Assembly: GCF_041929845.1 (NCBI RefSeq) | Contig: NZ_JBHEEH010000001.1 | Coordinates: 248,001 to 312,000 of the forward strand | Direction: 5' to 3' | DNA from: Paenochrobactrum pullorum | Lineage (GTDB): Bacteria; Pseudomonadota; Alphaproteobacteria; Rhizobiales; Rhizobiaceae | DNA: 64,000 bases | Shown: positions 26,876-36,538 of the stretch, in pieces | How the letters are laid out: each line of letters opens with the position of its first letter | Numbering within the stretch: position 1 is the first letter of the stretch | The notes under the pieces: model-generated | What the model was told of the DNA's origin: nothing | Databases searched by the model: none | Seen by the model: the letters and a program-made list of their open reading frames with translations, nothing else | Made by a program: the position numbers and the translations under genes

Positions 26876-28506
26876 TGATTTATTCCCCCCTTATCAGCTG
26901 TTTCCATATGGAAAGCAGCAGCCATCAGTGCTTTGGTATAATCCGTTTCCGGTTCAGAGAAGACTTTCTCTGACGGGCCGTATTCGACTGCCTGACCATT
27001 GCGCATCACCAGCACATCATTGGCCAGTGCCCGCACGACTTTAAGATCATGACTGATGAAAAGATAAGCCAGATTATGCTTGGCTTGCAAATCGCGCAGC
27101 AAATCCACCACCTGCGCCTGAACGCTCATGTCGAGCGCTGAGGTCGGCTCATCCAGCATGACGAATTTAGGATTGAGAACCATCGCGCGTGCTATGGCGA
27201 TGCGCTGGCGCTGACCGCCGGAAAATTCATGCGGATAACGGAAGCGCACTTCTGCATCGAGTTTCACTTCGCGCAAGGCTTCCACCACCCGCTCATCGCG
27301 CTGATCATGGTCAAGTTTCGGTTCATGTACCAGCAAACCTTCAGAGATGATTTCACCCACCGGCATACGCGGGCTGAGTGATCCAAACGGATCTTGAAAC
27401 ACAATCTGCATTTCACGACGAAGGGGGCGCATATCGGCAAAGCTGTATTTGTTGATTTCACGACCATCAAAACGGATCTCGCCCTGAGATGAAATCATCC
27501 GCGAAAGCGCCAGCCCCAAAGTGGTTTTACCGGAACCGGATTCACCCACTACGCCCAGCGTTTGTCCGGCACGCAATTCCACATTGATGCCGTTGACCGC
27601 TTTGACATGGCCAACCGTCTTGCGCATGAAGCCTTTTTTAATCGGGAACCACACTTTGATATCGCGCCCCTGCATAACAACAGGTGCGGTTTTGTCAGAG
27701 CGTGGCGGCATGCCTTTTGGTTCGGCAGCCAGCAGATGTTTGGTATATTCATGCTGCGGATTGGCAAAAATTTCAGCGGTTCTACCGCTTTCGACAATCT
27801 TGCCCTTGGTCATCACACAGACACGATCGGCAATTTTGCGCACAATGCCCAAATCATGGGTGATGAACAACAGCGACATGCCTTGTGATTTTTTCAAATC
27901 GGCCAGCAATTGCAAAATCTGCGCCTGAACGGTGACATCCAGCGCCGTGGTTGGTTCATCGGCAATCAGTAGTTTTGGCTTATTGGCAAGCGCCATGGCA
28001 ATCATGATGCGCTGACGCTGGCCACCGGAGAGCTGATGCGGATAGGATTGCAGACGCTTTTCCGGTTCGCGGATACCAACTTCATGCAAGAGTTCCAGCG
28101 TGCGGGCGCGGGCTGCTTTATCGCTCATGCCCTGATGCATTTTCAGGATTTCGCTGATCTGTTTTTCAATCACATGCAACGGATTGAGTGAGGTCATCGG
28201 TTCCTGAAAAATCATGGTAATGTCGTTACCACGCACTTTTCGCAATTCCGCTTCCGGTAAGCTTAGCAGGTCTTTGCCTTCAAACAGAATTTTACCACTT
28301 GGGTGGCTGGCCGGCGGATAGGCTAAGAGTTTCATCACGGATAAAGCGGAAACGGATTTACCGGAACCCGATTCACCAACCAGTGCAACAGTTTCGCCTT
28401 TGTCGATCTTGAATGAAATATGATCGACAGCAGTGCTGGTACGGCCATCCTGATGAAAGGCAACCGAGAGGTCTTCAACGGAGAGTAATGGTTGTTGATG
28501 GCTCAT
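26872..28506 (-). CDS. yejF: Peptide ABC transporter, fused dual ATPase YejF
   Basis: A cytoplasmic ATPase of 544 residues with two ABC domains in one chain. The first has Walker A GESGSGKSVSALSV, signature LSGGQRQRIMIAM and Walker B LLIADEPTTALD. The second has GESGSGKTTLGLAL, FSGGQRQRIAIARA and VMLDEPTSALD. It powers the YejABEF importer of oligopeptides, which takes up microcin C in E. coli and contributes to antimicrobial-peptide resistance in Brucella and Salmonella. The start overlaps the yejE stop by 4 bases. Confidence 0.94.
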   Translation of the reverse strand: MSHQQPLLSVEDLSVAFHQDGRTSTAVDHISFKIDKGETVALVGESGSGKSVSALSVMKLLAYPPASHPSGKILFEGKDLLSLPEAELRKVRGNDITMIFQEPMTSLNPLHVIEKQISEILKMHQGMSDKAARARTLELLHEVGIREPEKRLQSYPHQLSGGQRQRIMIAMALANKPKLLIADEPTTALDVTVQAQILQLLADLKKSQGMSLLFITHDLGIVRKIADRVCVMTKGKIVESGRTAEIFANPQHEYTKHLLAAEPKGMPPRSDKTAPVVMQGRDIKVWFPIKKGFMRKTVGHVKAVNGINVELRAGQTLGVVGESGSGKTTLGLALSRMISSQGEIRFDGREINKYSFADMRPLRREMQIVFQDPFGSLSPRMPVGEIISEGLLVHEPKLDHDQRDERVVEALREVKLDAEVRFRYPHEFSGGQRQRIAIARAMVLNPKFVMLDEPTSALDMSVQAQVVDLLRDLQAKHNLAYLFISHDLKVVRALANDVLVMRNGQAVEYGPSEKVFSEPETDYTKALMAAAFHMETADKGGINQ

Positions 28507-29642
28507 TGAAACGACTTTCGCGGGTCAAAAGCATCGCGTGTGGCTTCACCAATAAAGATCAGCAGCGACAGCATGACAGAGATGACGGCAAAGCCGGTGA
28601 TACCAAGCCACGGGGCTTGCAGATTGTTTTTACCCTGCGCCAGCAATTCACCCAACGAGGCAGAACCCGGTGGCAGGCCGAAGCCTAAGAAATCGAGCGA
28701 GGTGAGGGTGGTGATCGAGCCGTTTAAAATAAATGGCAGGAAGGTGAGTGTTGCCACCATCGCATTGGGAAGTAAGTGCCGCCACATAATGGTGAGGTTG
28801 GAAACACCTAATGCGCGGGCCGCATTGACATATTCAAAATTACGGGCGCGCAAGAATTCGGCACGCACCACGCCGACAAAGGCCACCCATGAGAATAAAA
28901 GCATGATTCCAAGCAGCACCCAGAATCCGGGCGGCAGGATCGCGGCAATAATCAACAGCAGGTAAAGCACCGGAATGGATGACCAGATTTCGATGAAACG
29001 CTGGAACAGCAAATCCACCCAGCCACCAAAATAACCCTGCACAGCGCCAGCCGCCACGCCGATAACGGCGGATGCAGCTGTGAGCACAAGGCCGAAGAGC
29101 ACTGAAATGCGGAAGCCGTAAAGGGCACGGGCAAACACGTCACGTGCCTGATCGTCGGTGCCCAGCAGGTTCATATTGCCGAAGATACAGTTCGGGTCAT
29201 CAACGCCGAGCGGATAATGCTGGCAACGTTCTTGCTTGCTGTAAAGCCAAAAGGGTTTGGAAGGAGCAGCCTGTGGAATGGCGTCATTGACCGTGCGGTA
29301 TGAATAGCGAACCGGCGGCCATAAAGCCCAGCCATTGCTGTTGATTTCGTCCTGAATGACCGGATCACGATAATCGGTGACTGCATAAAAACCGCCGAAT
29401 TTTTCTTCCGGATAGTTGATCAGGACAGGAACTAACAACTCACCTTTGTATGACACCAGAATAGGGCGGTCATTGGCGATGAGTTCCGAGCAAAGGGCTG
29501 CAATCAATAGGAAGGAAAAAATCCATAAGGAATACCAGCCACGGCGATGTGCCTTAAAATTGCGCCAGCGTCTTTGGTTGAGCGGCGACAAAAAAGGGCG
29601 TTTGACTTTCGGTTGCGTATTCACGGATATTGCGTCGCTCAT
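28503..29642 (-). CDS. yejE: Peptide ABC transporter permease YejE
   Basis: Inner-membrane permease of 379 residues. It has a first transmembrane segment near residues 40-55 (WIFSFLLIAALCSEL), a large periplasmic insert containing the YejE-typical WALWPPVRYSY and DDPNCIFG stretches, and a C-terminal membrane domain with the EAA-type loop (NAARALGVSNLTIMWRHLLPNA). A GTG one codon upstream is possible, but GGAGGG lies 7 nt before the ATG at 29642. The start overlaps the yejB stop (TGATG). Confidence 0.93.
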   Translation of the reverse strand: MSDAISVNTQPKVKRPFLSPLNQRRWRNFKAHRRGWYSLWIFSFLLIAALCSELIANDRPILVSYKGELLVPVLINYPEEKFGGFYAVTDYRDPVIQDEINSNGWALWPPVRYSYRTVNDAIPQAAPSKPFWLYSKQERCQHYPLGVDDPNCIFGNMNLLGTDDQARDVFARALYGFRISVLFGLVLTAASAVIGVAAGAVQGYFGGWVDLLFQRFIEIWSSIPVLYLLLIIAAILPPGFWVLLGIMLLFSWVAFVGVVRAEFLRARNFEYVNAARALGVSNLTIMWRHLLPNAMVATLTFLPFILNGSITTLTSLDFLGFGLPPGSASLGELLAQGKNNLQAPWLGITGFAVISVMLSLLIFIGEATRDAFDPRKSFQ

Positions 29643-30739
29643 CACACGTCCCTCCGCTCGAAATCAATACGCGGATCAATCCACGTATAGGTCAGATCGG
29701 AGAGAAGGCTGACAAACAGGCCGACGAGCGAGAAAATGAAAAGTGTTGCAAAAACCACAGGATAATCACGGTTGAGAATGGACTGGTAACCAAGCAGACC
29801 AAGCCCGTCGAGCGAGAAGATCGTTTCGATCAGCAAGGAGCCCGTGAAAAAAGCCGAGATAAAGGCGCCCGGAAAACCGGCGATGACAATCAGCATCGCA
29901 TTGCGGAAAACATGGCCGTAAAGCACCTGACGCTCATTCAAGCCTTTTGCGCGTGCTGTTGTTACATATTGCTTGCGGATTTCTTCGAGAAAGGAGTTTT
30001 TGGTCAGCAAAGTCGTGGTGGCAAAAGCCGAGAGTACAAGCGCTGTTACCGGCAAAGCCATATGCCAGAGATAATCAGCGATTTTGCCGAAAAGACTGAG
30101 CTGGTCAAAATTATCTGAAGTGATGCCACGCAGCGGAAAGAGGTCGAAGAACGAGCCACCGGCAAAAAGCACCACCAGTAAAATCGCAAACAGAAAACTT
30201 GGAACCGCATAAGCGACAATCACCACAGCACTCGTCCAGGTGTCAAAACGGGAGCCGTCTTTCAGCGCTTTGCGGATGCCGAGCGGAATGGAAATGGAAT
30301 AAGACAAAAAAGTTAGCCACAGCCCCAATGAGATGGAAACCGGCATTTTCTCTTTGATCAGATCCAGCACGCTGATATCGCGGAAATAGCTGGTGCCGAA
30401 ATCAAAGCGCATATAGTTCCACAGCATCTGGCCAAAGCGTTCCAATGGCGGTTTGTCAAAGCCGAACTGCTTTTCGAGACTTGCAATAAATTCCGGATCA
30501 AGGCCTTGGGCACCGCGATATTTGGAGCCGGACGGGCTTTCAAAACTATTGCCTTGGTTCATGTCGCCGCCACCGCCGGAAAGACGGTCTAATGCATCGC
30601 CACCTTGTCCGGATAATTGTGCAATCACCCGCTCCACCGGTCCGCCCGGCGCAAATTGCACCACGGCGAAGGAAATTGCCATAATCCCCAGCATGGTCGG
30701 GATCATCAGCAATAAGCGGCGTAAAATATAGGCACCCAT
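29642..30739 (-). CDS. yejB: Peptide ABC transporter permease YejB
   Basis: Inner-membrane permease of 365 residues. It begins MGAYILRRLLLMIPTMLGIMAISF, typical of DppB/OppB-type subunits, and carries the YejB-specific Gly-rich insert (SGGGGDMNQGN) near residue 55. The EAA loop reads YVTTARAKGLNERQVLYGHVFRNAM. It partners YejE in the membrane. It lies 158 bp downstream of yejA, a spacer that carries two hairpins. Confidence 0.94.
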   Translation of the reverse strand: MGAYILRRLLLMIPTMLGIMAISFAVVQFAPGGPVERVIAQLSGQGGDALDRLSGGGGDMNQGNSFESPSGSKYRGAQGLDPEFIASLEKQFGFDKPPLERFGQMLWNYMRFDFGTSYFRDISVLDLIKEKMPVSISLGLWLTFLSYSISIPLGIRKALKDGSRFDTWTSAVVIVAYAVPSFLFAILLVVLFAGGSFFDLFPLRGITSDNFDQLSLFGKIADYLWHMALPVTALVLSAFATTTLLTKNSFLEEIRKQYVTTARAKGLNERQVLYGHVFRNAMLIVIAGFPGAFISAFFTGSLLIETIFSLDGLGLLGYQSILNRDYPVVFATLFIFSLVGLFVSLLSDLTYTWIDPRIDFERRDV

Positions 30740-30766
30740 TTATTCGCCTTAACTGTTAGTTGACGT

Positions 30767-30885
30767 CGCGGTGAAAAAAACTTTCACCGCGCATCGTATC
30801 TCGTCTTCATTTTTCTTTTATGCGCTTATGGCCAAAAGGAAATCAACTCATTGGCTTATCTTAAGCCTTATTCGTTTCCTTTTGG
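30767..30885 (-). promoter_or_regulatory. Two intercistronic hairpins between yejA and yejB
   Basis: The first is a perfect 10-bp stem, CGCGGTGAAA (30767-30776) / TTTCACCGCG (30782-30791). The second has CCAAAAGGAAA (30832-30842) pairing with TTTCCTTTTGG (30875-30885), enclosing GGCTTA/TAAGCC. Neither has a proper U-tract on the minus strand. They more likely stabilise the yejA message or attenuate read-through than terminate fully. Confidence 0.6.
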
Positions 30886-30897
30886 TTGTTAAGGTCT

Positions 30898-32739
30898 TTA
30901 ATTGTTTTTTTGTGGCAAAATCCACCATGAGAAGGGATCAATACCTGCATAGTCAGGTTGTTTATCGGGCATGCCGAATTTGTTCCAATGGGCGATATTG
31001 ATGGTTTCGGAATACCATTGCGGAATAACATAATAGTTCCACAACAAAACACGGTCGAGGGCATGGGTTGCGGCCACCAGCTCGTCACGGTCTTTGGCAT
31101 AAATGACAAAATCAATGAGTTTGTCGATTGCCGGATTTTTTATACCGGCATAATTGCGGCTGCCTTTAAAATCAGCGGCTTTTGAACCCCAGAAGTCGCG
31201 TTGTTCATTGCCTGGTGAATAAGATTGCGCAATGATGGTGGACATCACATCATAGTCAAAATCATTGACGCGTGCCTGATATTGGGCGGCATCAACAATA
31301 CGGATTGAGGCATCAATACCGACGCGGCGCAGATTGCTGATATATGGATTGAAGATGCGCTCATCGGTCTGATCTTTACCTAAAAACTCAATGCTGAAGG
31401 TTTGACCGGCAGCATTTTTCAACTTGCCGTCTTTAGGCGTCCAACCGGCTTCTGCAAAGAGGCGCATCGCTTCACGTAAATTATTACGGGTTGCTTGTGG
31501 CGTATCAAAAACAGGTAGCTTGAATTCTTCTGTGAAAACTTCTGCCGGAATTTCTTCACGCACGGTTTCCAGAATTTTTTTCTCCCGACCATCCGGCAGG
31601 CCAGATGAGGCCAAATCTATACCGGCAAAATAGCTGTTGATCCGCTTATATTGGTTATAAAACAGCATGCGGTTGGCAGATTCAAAATCAAACAGCAATG
31701 TCAGTGCTTCGCGCACTTTGATATTGCTGAATTTCTCTTTGCGGTTGTTGAGGAAATAGCCCTGCATGCGACCGAAAGAGTGAATTTCGAAGCTTTTTTT
31801 TACCACATCGCCGCGTTCAAAGGCCGGAAAATTATACTGCTCTGCCCAGCGCTGCGCTCTGTTTTCAAGGCGGTAATCATAGATGCCGCCTTTTTTGAAA
31901 GCTTCCCAAGTGGCATCTTCGCTGAGGAAATATTCGTATTTGATATGGTCAAAATTATTGCGACCAACATTGACGGGCAAATCTTTGCCCCAATAATCAT
32001 CAACACGCGACCAGATAATGGTTTTACCCGGAACCGTAGTTTCTATTTTATAAGCACTTGAACCTAATGGTTTTTCCAATGTCGGGCGGGTAATGTCACG
32101 CTGTTTGCCTGTTGAATCTTTGCCCTCCCACCAATGTTTGGGCAAGACGGCCAATTGACCTAAAATTTGCGGTAGTTCGCGATTGTTTTTCTGTGAAAAG
32201 GTGAACTTCACCTCATGGTCGCCGGTTTTTTCAGCGCTCGTCACATCTGCATAATATTTATTATACATAGGCGATTGTTTTTTCAAAACGTCAAAAGACC
32301 AGATCACGTCCTCGACGGTGATCGGTTCGCCATCGTGCCAGCGGGCTTTTTCATTGAGTTTGAATTTTACCCATGAAAAATCATCGGGGTATTGGGTGGC
32401 TTCGGCAATCAGCGGATACATTGTTGACCCCTGATCAAGGGCATCACTCATCAATGTATCATATAATAAACCGCCGCCAAATTCGACAAGACCGGCAGCA
32501 GGAACCCCTTGCACCACATAAGGGTTGAGACTGTCATAACTGCCGACACCCACTTGATTGAGCGTGCCGCCTTTGGGCGCATCGGGATTTACATAATCAT
32601 AGCGGGTGAAATTCTCATCATGAGAGGCATCACCGGTCAGGCTGGTTGCCGTGCGCCATTGCGGCTCATCTGCATATGAGAGTGCGATTGTTCCTGCCAA
32701 TACCGATATAATGGTAGCACCGATCCCCAATAGCTGCAT
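30898..32739 (-). CDS. yejA: Peptide ABC transporter periplasmic binding protein YejA
   Basis: Periplasmic solute-binding protein (family 5) of 613 residues. The ATG at 32739, with GGAGG 7 nt upstream, gives a signal peptide (MQLLGIGATIISVLAGTIALSYA). The mature part carries the SBP_bac_5 pattern: KGGTLNQVGVGSYDSLNPYV, EKARWHDGEPITVEDVIWSFD, and the YejA-type stretch IWSRVDDYWGKDLPVN. The frame is open 38 codons upstream, but that part is not signal-like. First gene of the yej operon; higher expression of the binding protein than of the permeases would fit the hairpins downstream. Confidence 0.93.
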   Translation of the reverse strand: MQLLGIGATIISVLAGTIALSYADEPQWRTATSLTGDASHDENFTRYDYVNPDAPKGGTLNQVGVGSYDSLNPYVVQGVPAAGLVEFGGGLLYDTLMSDALDQGSTMYPLIAEATQYPDDFSWVKFKLNEKARWHDGEPITVEDVIWSFDVLKKQSPMYNKYYADVTSAEKTGDHEVKFTFSQKNNRELPQILGQLAVLPKHWWEGKDSTGKQRDITRPTLEKPLGSSAYKIETTVPGKTIIWSRVDDYWGKDLPVNVGRNNFDHIKYEYFLSEDATWEAFKKGGIYDYRLENRAQRWAEQYNFPAFERGDVVKKSFEIHSFGRMQGYFLNNRKEKFSNIKVREALTLLFDFESANRMLFYNQYKRINSYFAGIDLASSGLPDGREKKILETVREEIPAEVFTEEFKLPVFDTPQATRNNLREAMRLFAEAGWTPKDGKLKNAAGQTFSIEFLGKDQTDERIFNPYISNLRRVGIDASIRIVDAAQYQARVNDFDYDVMSTIIAQSYSPGNEQRDFWGSKAADFKGSRNYAGIKNPAIDKLIDFVIYAKDRDELVAATHALDRVLLWNYYVIPQWYSETINIAHWNKFGMPDKQPDYAGIDPFSWWILPQKNN

Positions 32740-32839
32740 CAAAACGCCTCCATGATTATTGAACCTATTAATAGGAAACAACTTATTGATTTTTGTGGAG
32801 GAATAAAGGTGTTGCTTGCACAAACTATGAGTAAATAAA

Positions 32840-32867
32840 AAAAGCCGGATCAAATGATCCGGCTTTT
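32840..32867 (-). terminator. Rho-independent terminator of the cytochrome c gene
   Basis: AAAAGCCGGATCA / TGATCCGGCTTTT is a perfect 13-bp stem with a 2-nt apex. On the minus strand it is followed by TTTTATTT, 19 bp past the cytochrome c stop. Confidence 0.85.
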
Positions 32868-32885
32868 AAGTCGAATGTACAGATT

Positions 32886-33590
32886 TTAGTTGGCCGGAGC
32901 CGGTGCGGGCGCTTCTTCAGCCGGTGCAGTTTCTTCCTTAGCCGGTTCTTCTGCGGCTGGCGTTTCCTGTGCCGGTGCTTCTGTCGGCGCAGCTTCAGCT
33001 GGTTTGTCTTCTGCCGGAGCTTCCGCAGGTGCAGCATCAACACTTGGCATCGGCACCGGATTGTCGGCAAGAGTGGCAAGGAAAGCGATCAGATCAGCGC
33101 GTTCATTGTCTTTCTTGTCGCCGGCAAAGCCCATGCTTGTGCCTTTGATGAAGCCTTTTGGTGAGGTCAGGAACTGATTGAGGTGATCAAAATCCCATTT
33201 GTTGCCACCGGCCCCAAATTCTTTCATCGCAGCCGAATAGCCGAAGCCATCAACAGAAGCGGCCGGACGGTCTACGATATCATAAAGGTTAGGACCAACC
33301 TTGTTGGCACCGCCTTTTTCGTTGGTGTGACAGGCTGCGCAACGCTTAAAGACATTCTGGCCGCGTGCTGGATCAGCTGATTGCAAGAGTGTTGCGATCG
33401 AAACTTCTTCTTTGGCAGGCGCTCCACCACCGGCAGCCGGCGCATCTCCTTCAGCAACTTCAATCACGAAACCTTCTTTTTCAGGTACTGGCGAATGAAA
33501 CAGCGAATCAGACAGAAGGCTTATTGTCATGACGATAAAGACAGTGCCCAACAGGGCCATGAAAAACATATTAGCTCGGCTAGATTGCAT
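32886..33590 (-). CDS. Membrane-anchored class I cytochrome c (CycM-like)
   Basis: A 234-residue protein with an uncleaved-looking N-terminal helix (MFFMALLGTVFIVMTISLL) that anchors it to the inner membrane facing the periplasm. The mono-heme domain has CAACH as the heme-attachment site and GTSMGFAG supplying the axial Met. The last ~60 residues are an Ala/Pro/Glu-rich tail built of repeated PAEEAP-like units, probably disordered. It resembles CycM/cytochrome c552, which passes electrons between the bc1 complex and the aa3 oxidase. Divergent from kdsB, a conserved Rhizobiales arrangement. Confidence 0.9.
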   Translation of the reverse strand: MQSSRANMFFMALLGTVFIVMTISLLSDSLFHSPVPEKEGFVIEVAEGDAPAAGGGAPAKEEVSIATLLQSADPARGQNVFKRCAACHTNEKGGANKVGPNLYDIVDRPAASVDGFGYSAAMKEFGAGGNKWDFDHLNQFLTSPKGFIKGTSMGFAGDKKDNERADLIAFLATLADNPVPMPSVDAAPAEAPAEDKPAEAAPTEAPAQETPAAEEPAKEETAPAEEAPAPAPAN

Positions 33591-33818
33591 CGGTGGTCAG
33601 CGCTCCTCTACCATGACGCTTTCCAAAGCCGGTTTGATAGACCTCATTTGGAAGGCAAACATCGTTATAAAATCCCCGCATTGGGCGGGAAACTAGGGCT
33701 TTTACTTCTTTCTTGCAACACTTATAAGGGGTGCAACACCCGTGACGTTTTGACACTTTATCAGTAATGTCCGGCAATCCTGTCTGTTCTGTTCAATTTC
33801 TAACGTAAGTTGAAGACC

Positions 33819-34577
33819 ATGAAAACCTTGACGATAATTCCTGCAAGAATGGGTTCCACCCGTTTGCCCGGCAAGCCTTTGGCCGATATTTGCGGCAAGC
33901 CGATGATCGTGCATGTGGCCGAGCGGGCCCATGCGGCAAAGCTTGGGCGCACTGTTGTTGCAACCGATAGTCCGGAGGTTTTACAGGCCGTTCAGGCGCA
34001 TGGACTGGAAGCTGTGATGACACGCAGCGATCACGAATCGGGTTCTGACCGTATTTATGAAGCGCTTCAAACGCTTGATCCTGATGGTTTGGTGGAGGCG
34101 GTTATCAATGTGCAGGGTGACCTGCCAACGATTGAAGCCGAGCTGATTATCAAGGCTTTGGCACCACTGCATGATGCTGCTGTCGATATCGCCACTTTGG
34201 GCGTTGAAATTACTGAAGAATCAGAAAAAACCAATCCGAATGTCGTGAAGATTGTCGGCTCGCCGCTGGCGCAAGAGAATCGTTTGCGCGCATTATATTT
34301 CACCCGTGCGACAGCACCGTGGGGTGAAGGCCCGCTTTATCACCACATCGGACTTTATGCTTACAAGCGCGCCGCTTTGGAGCGCTTTGTCTCTTTGGGG
34401 CGTTCCTATTTAGAACAAAGGGAAAGCCTTGAACAATTGCGTGCACTGGAAAATGGTATGCGCATTGATGTCGAACTGGTCAGCGGCCAACCTTTAGGCG
34501 TTGATACTCCGGCAGACCTCGACCGCGCCCGCGAATTCATCGCACATGATCAGTTTTCAAAGCAATCAAAGGCTTAG
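33819..34577 (+). CDS. kdsB: 3-deoxy-manno-octulosonate cytidylyltransferase
   Basis: Activates Kdo as CMP-Kdo for lipopolysaccharide core synthesis in the cytoplasm. The N terminus IIPARMGSTRLPGKPLADI is the family signature, followed by VATDSPEV, SGSDRIYEAL and NVQGDLPTIE. A TTG three codons upstream could also start the frame; the ATG at 33819 gives 252 residues (MKTLTIIPARM) and fits the family. The prephenate dehydratase gene follows after 69 bp on the same strand. Confidence 0.95.
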   Translation: MKTLTIIPARMGSTRLPGKPLADICGKPMIVHVAERAHAAKLGRTVVATDSPEVLQAVQAHGLEAVMTRSDHESGSDRIYEALQTLDPDGLVEAVINVQGDLPTIEAELIIKALAPLHDAAVDIATLGVEITEESEKTNPNVVKIVGSPLAQENRLRALYFTRATAPWGEGPLYHHIGLYAYKRAALERFVSLGRSYLEQRESLEQLRALENGMRIDVELVSGQPLGVDTPADLDRAREFIAHDQFSKQSKA

Positions 34578-34646
34578 TACAACTTTAAAACATTCACAAA
34601 TTGATTGCTTAGGGGCATTTAATTTCAATTGTAGAAAGCATTCCAA

Positions 34647-35525
34647 ATGACACAGACGGCTGTGAAAACGAATCGTATTTCATTTCAGGGGGAAGCAGGC
34701 GCTAATTCTGATACCGCCTGCCGTAATATGTTTGAATCTATGGAGCCGCTGCCGTGCCCGACATTTGAGGATGCTTTTAATGCAGTGGAAAGTGGTTCCG
34801 CAGATCTGGCGATGATTCCAATAGAAAACACCCTGGCTGGCCGCGTGGCGGATATTCATTATCTGCTGCCATTGTCCGATATGCATATTGTCGGCGAATA
34901 TTTCCTGCCAATCCATTTTCAACTGATGGTTTTGCCGGGCACCAAGCGCAAAGACATCAAAAGCGTGCACAGCCATGTGCATGCGCTGGGACAATGCCGC
35001 AAAGTGATCCGCGAAAATGGCTGGAAACCGGTAATTGCCGGTGACACGGCCGGTGCTGCGCGTATTGTTTCAGAAGCCGGCGACAAGTCGATGGCTGCAC
35101 TTGCACCACGTTTGGCAGCCGATCTTTATGGGCTTGATATTTTGGAAGAGAATGTCGAGGACGCTGAAGATAACGTCACCCGTTTTGTTGTTTTATCCAA
35201 AACCAAAAAATGGGAACCGCGCCCGACCGACGGCAGCCGCATCATGACCACTTTTGTGTTTCGTGTGCGCAACGTGCCAGCCGCTCTCTATAAGGCGCTT
35301 GGCGGTTTTGCCACCAATGGCGTCAATATGACCAAGCTGGAAAGCTACCAGATTGGCGGCGCTTTTACGGCGACACAGTTTTATGCGGATATTGAAGGCC
35401 ATCCTGAAGATCGTTCCGTGCGTCTGGCGCTGGAAGAACTGGGCTTTTTCACAACGGAGATACGGATATTGGGCGTTTATCGCGGCTCTGATTTCCGCGA
35501 TACAGTTGCCCTTCCGGCAGAATAA
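34647..35525 (+). CDS. pheA: Prephenate dehydratase
   Basis: Converts prephenate to phenylpyruvate in phenylalanine biosynthesis; 292 residues with a catalytic PDT domain and a C-terminal ACT regulatory domain. ISFQGEAGANSD opens the PDT domain, and AMIPIENTLAGRVADIHYLL and DNVTRFVVL (the TRF motif) are present. The ACT domain includes ALGGFATNGVNMTKLESYQIGG, whose ESR-type motif (here LESY) is where phenylalanine feedback normally acts. There is no chorismate mutase domain. Probably co-transcribed with kdsB. Confidence 0.95.
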   Translation: MTQTAVKTNRISFQGEAGANSDTACRNMFESMEPLPCPTFEDAFNAVESGSADLAMIPIENTLAGRVADIHYLLPLSDMHIVGEYFLPIHFQLMVLPGTKRKDIKSVHSHVHALGQCRKVIRENGWKPVIAGDTAGAARIVSEAGDKSMAALAPRLAADLYGLDILEENVEDAEDNVTRFVVLSKTKKWEPRPTDGSRIMTTFVFRVRNVPAALYKALGGFATNGVNMTKLESYQIGGAFTATQFYADIEGHPEDRSVRLALEELGFFTTEIRILGVYRGSDFRDTVALPAE

Positions 35526-35530
35526 TAATA

Positions 35531-35559
35531 AAAAAGAGCCGGTTTATCCGGCTCTTTTT
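35531..35559. terminator. Bidirectional terminator between pheA and nudC
   Basis: AAAAAGAGCCGG (35531-35542) / CCGGCTCTTTTT (35548-35559), a perfect 12-bp stem with a 5-nt loop. A and T runs on both sides serve both convergent genes. Confidence 0.88.
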
Positions 35560-35562
35560 TAT

Positions 35563-36510
35563 TTATGTGTCCAGATTGGCCCAAGCGGCAATCAGATGGC
35601 TGGCAATGGCATTTTTCTGCGGTGTTATCAGCCCGTTCGGATGAGTACCTGCAAGCATCAGGCGAACTTCATCGCGTGAAAACCAGCGTCCGTCTTCCAA
35701 CTCGCTCAAATCAACGGTGAAATCATCGGATAAAACTTCCGCGTGGCAACCGATCATCAGCGAATAAGGAAACGGCCAAGGCTGGCTGGCATAATAGCCC
35801 ACCCGCCCGATATCGAGCCCCATTTCCTCTGCACTTTCACGGCGCACTGCTGCCTCAATCGTTTCGCCAGGCTCGATAAAACCAGCCAATGATGAATAGG
35901 TTAAGGGAGCAAAATGCGGGCTGCGTGCCAAAATACACTTGTCACCACGCACCGGCAGCATGATCGCCACCGGATCGGTGCGCGGGAACATTTCTGTGTT
36001 ACAAGCATCACAAGTACGCTTAAAACCACCGGCGCGCATGGAGGTTTTTTGTCCGCAGCGCCCGCAGAACTGGTGATTTTTATGCCAGGCGTCGAGGGCA
36101 ATCGCCTCCGCCATTGCGCCGATCATATCGTCGGGCAAAATATTCTCGACATAGATACTGCGATAAGGAATGGCTTTGAACGGCTCGATCAAGCTTTCAG
36201 TGTTGATCAGCGCATTCACGGCCAACACCGAATAACCATCCAGCACACCGAGTAAAATGGCATTGTCCAGATCAGGCTGAAAGCGCTGCACTTGCTCAAG
36301 GCTAAAAAGAACCTGGGGATGGGAGGGGGCGGAATAATCCAGCACCAGCTTGCCGCCTTCCAGCACGATCAGGCGGGTGTTACTTTGCCCCAATGCGTCA
36401 TGGCTTGCCGTATCGCTACGCTTTTCAGACTGGCGATCAATACGATTTCCGGCAAAGCCGACCAGTTTGCTTGGCTCGTCATGGGGTAAGCTAAAAAGTG
36501 GAAGGGACAT
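35563..36510 (-). CDS. nudC: NAD(+) diphosphatase (NADH pyrophosphatase), Nudix
   Basis: Hydrolyses NADH/NAD to NMN(H) and AMP and can remove NAD caps from RNA. A zinc ribbon (CGRCGQ ... CDACNTEMFPRTDP) precedes the Nudix box (GFIEPGETIEAAVRRESAEEMGLDIG), and downstream SQPWPFPYSLMIG is the NudC-specific SQPWPFPxS motif. The frame continues 58 codons upstream, but the ATG at 36510 (MSLPLFSLPHD) gives the usual 315 residues. It lies 28 bp after the HIT gene on the same strand. Confidence 0.94.
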   Translation of the reverse strand: MSLPLFSLPHDEPSKLVGFAGNRIDRQSEKRSDTASHDALGQSNTRLIVLEGGKLVLDYSAPSHPQVLFSLEQVQRFQPDLDNAILLGVLDGYSVLAVNALINTESLIEPFKAIPYRSIYVENILPDDMIGAMAEAIALDAWHKNHQFCGRCGQKTSMRAGGFKRTCDACNTEMFPRTDPVAIMLPVRGDKCILARSPHFAPLTYSSLAGFIEPGETIEAAVRRESAEEMGLDIGRVGYYASQPWPFPYSLMIGCHAEVLSDDFTVDLSELEDGRWFSRDEVRLMLAGTHPNGLITPQKNAIASHLIAAWANLDT

Positions 36511-36538
36511 GCGGATGCTTTTGTTGATTTTTGGAAAA

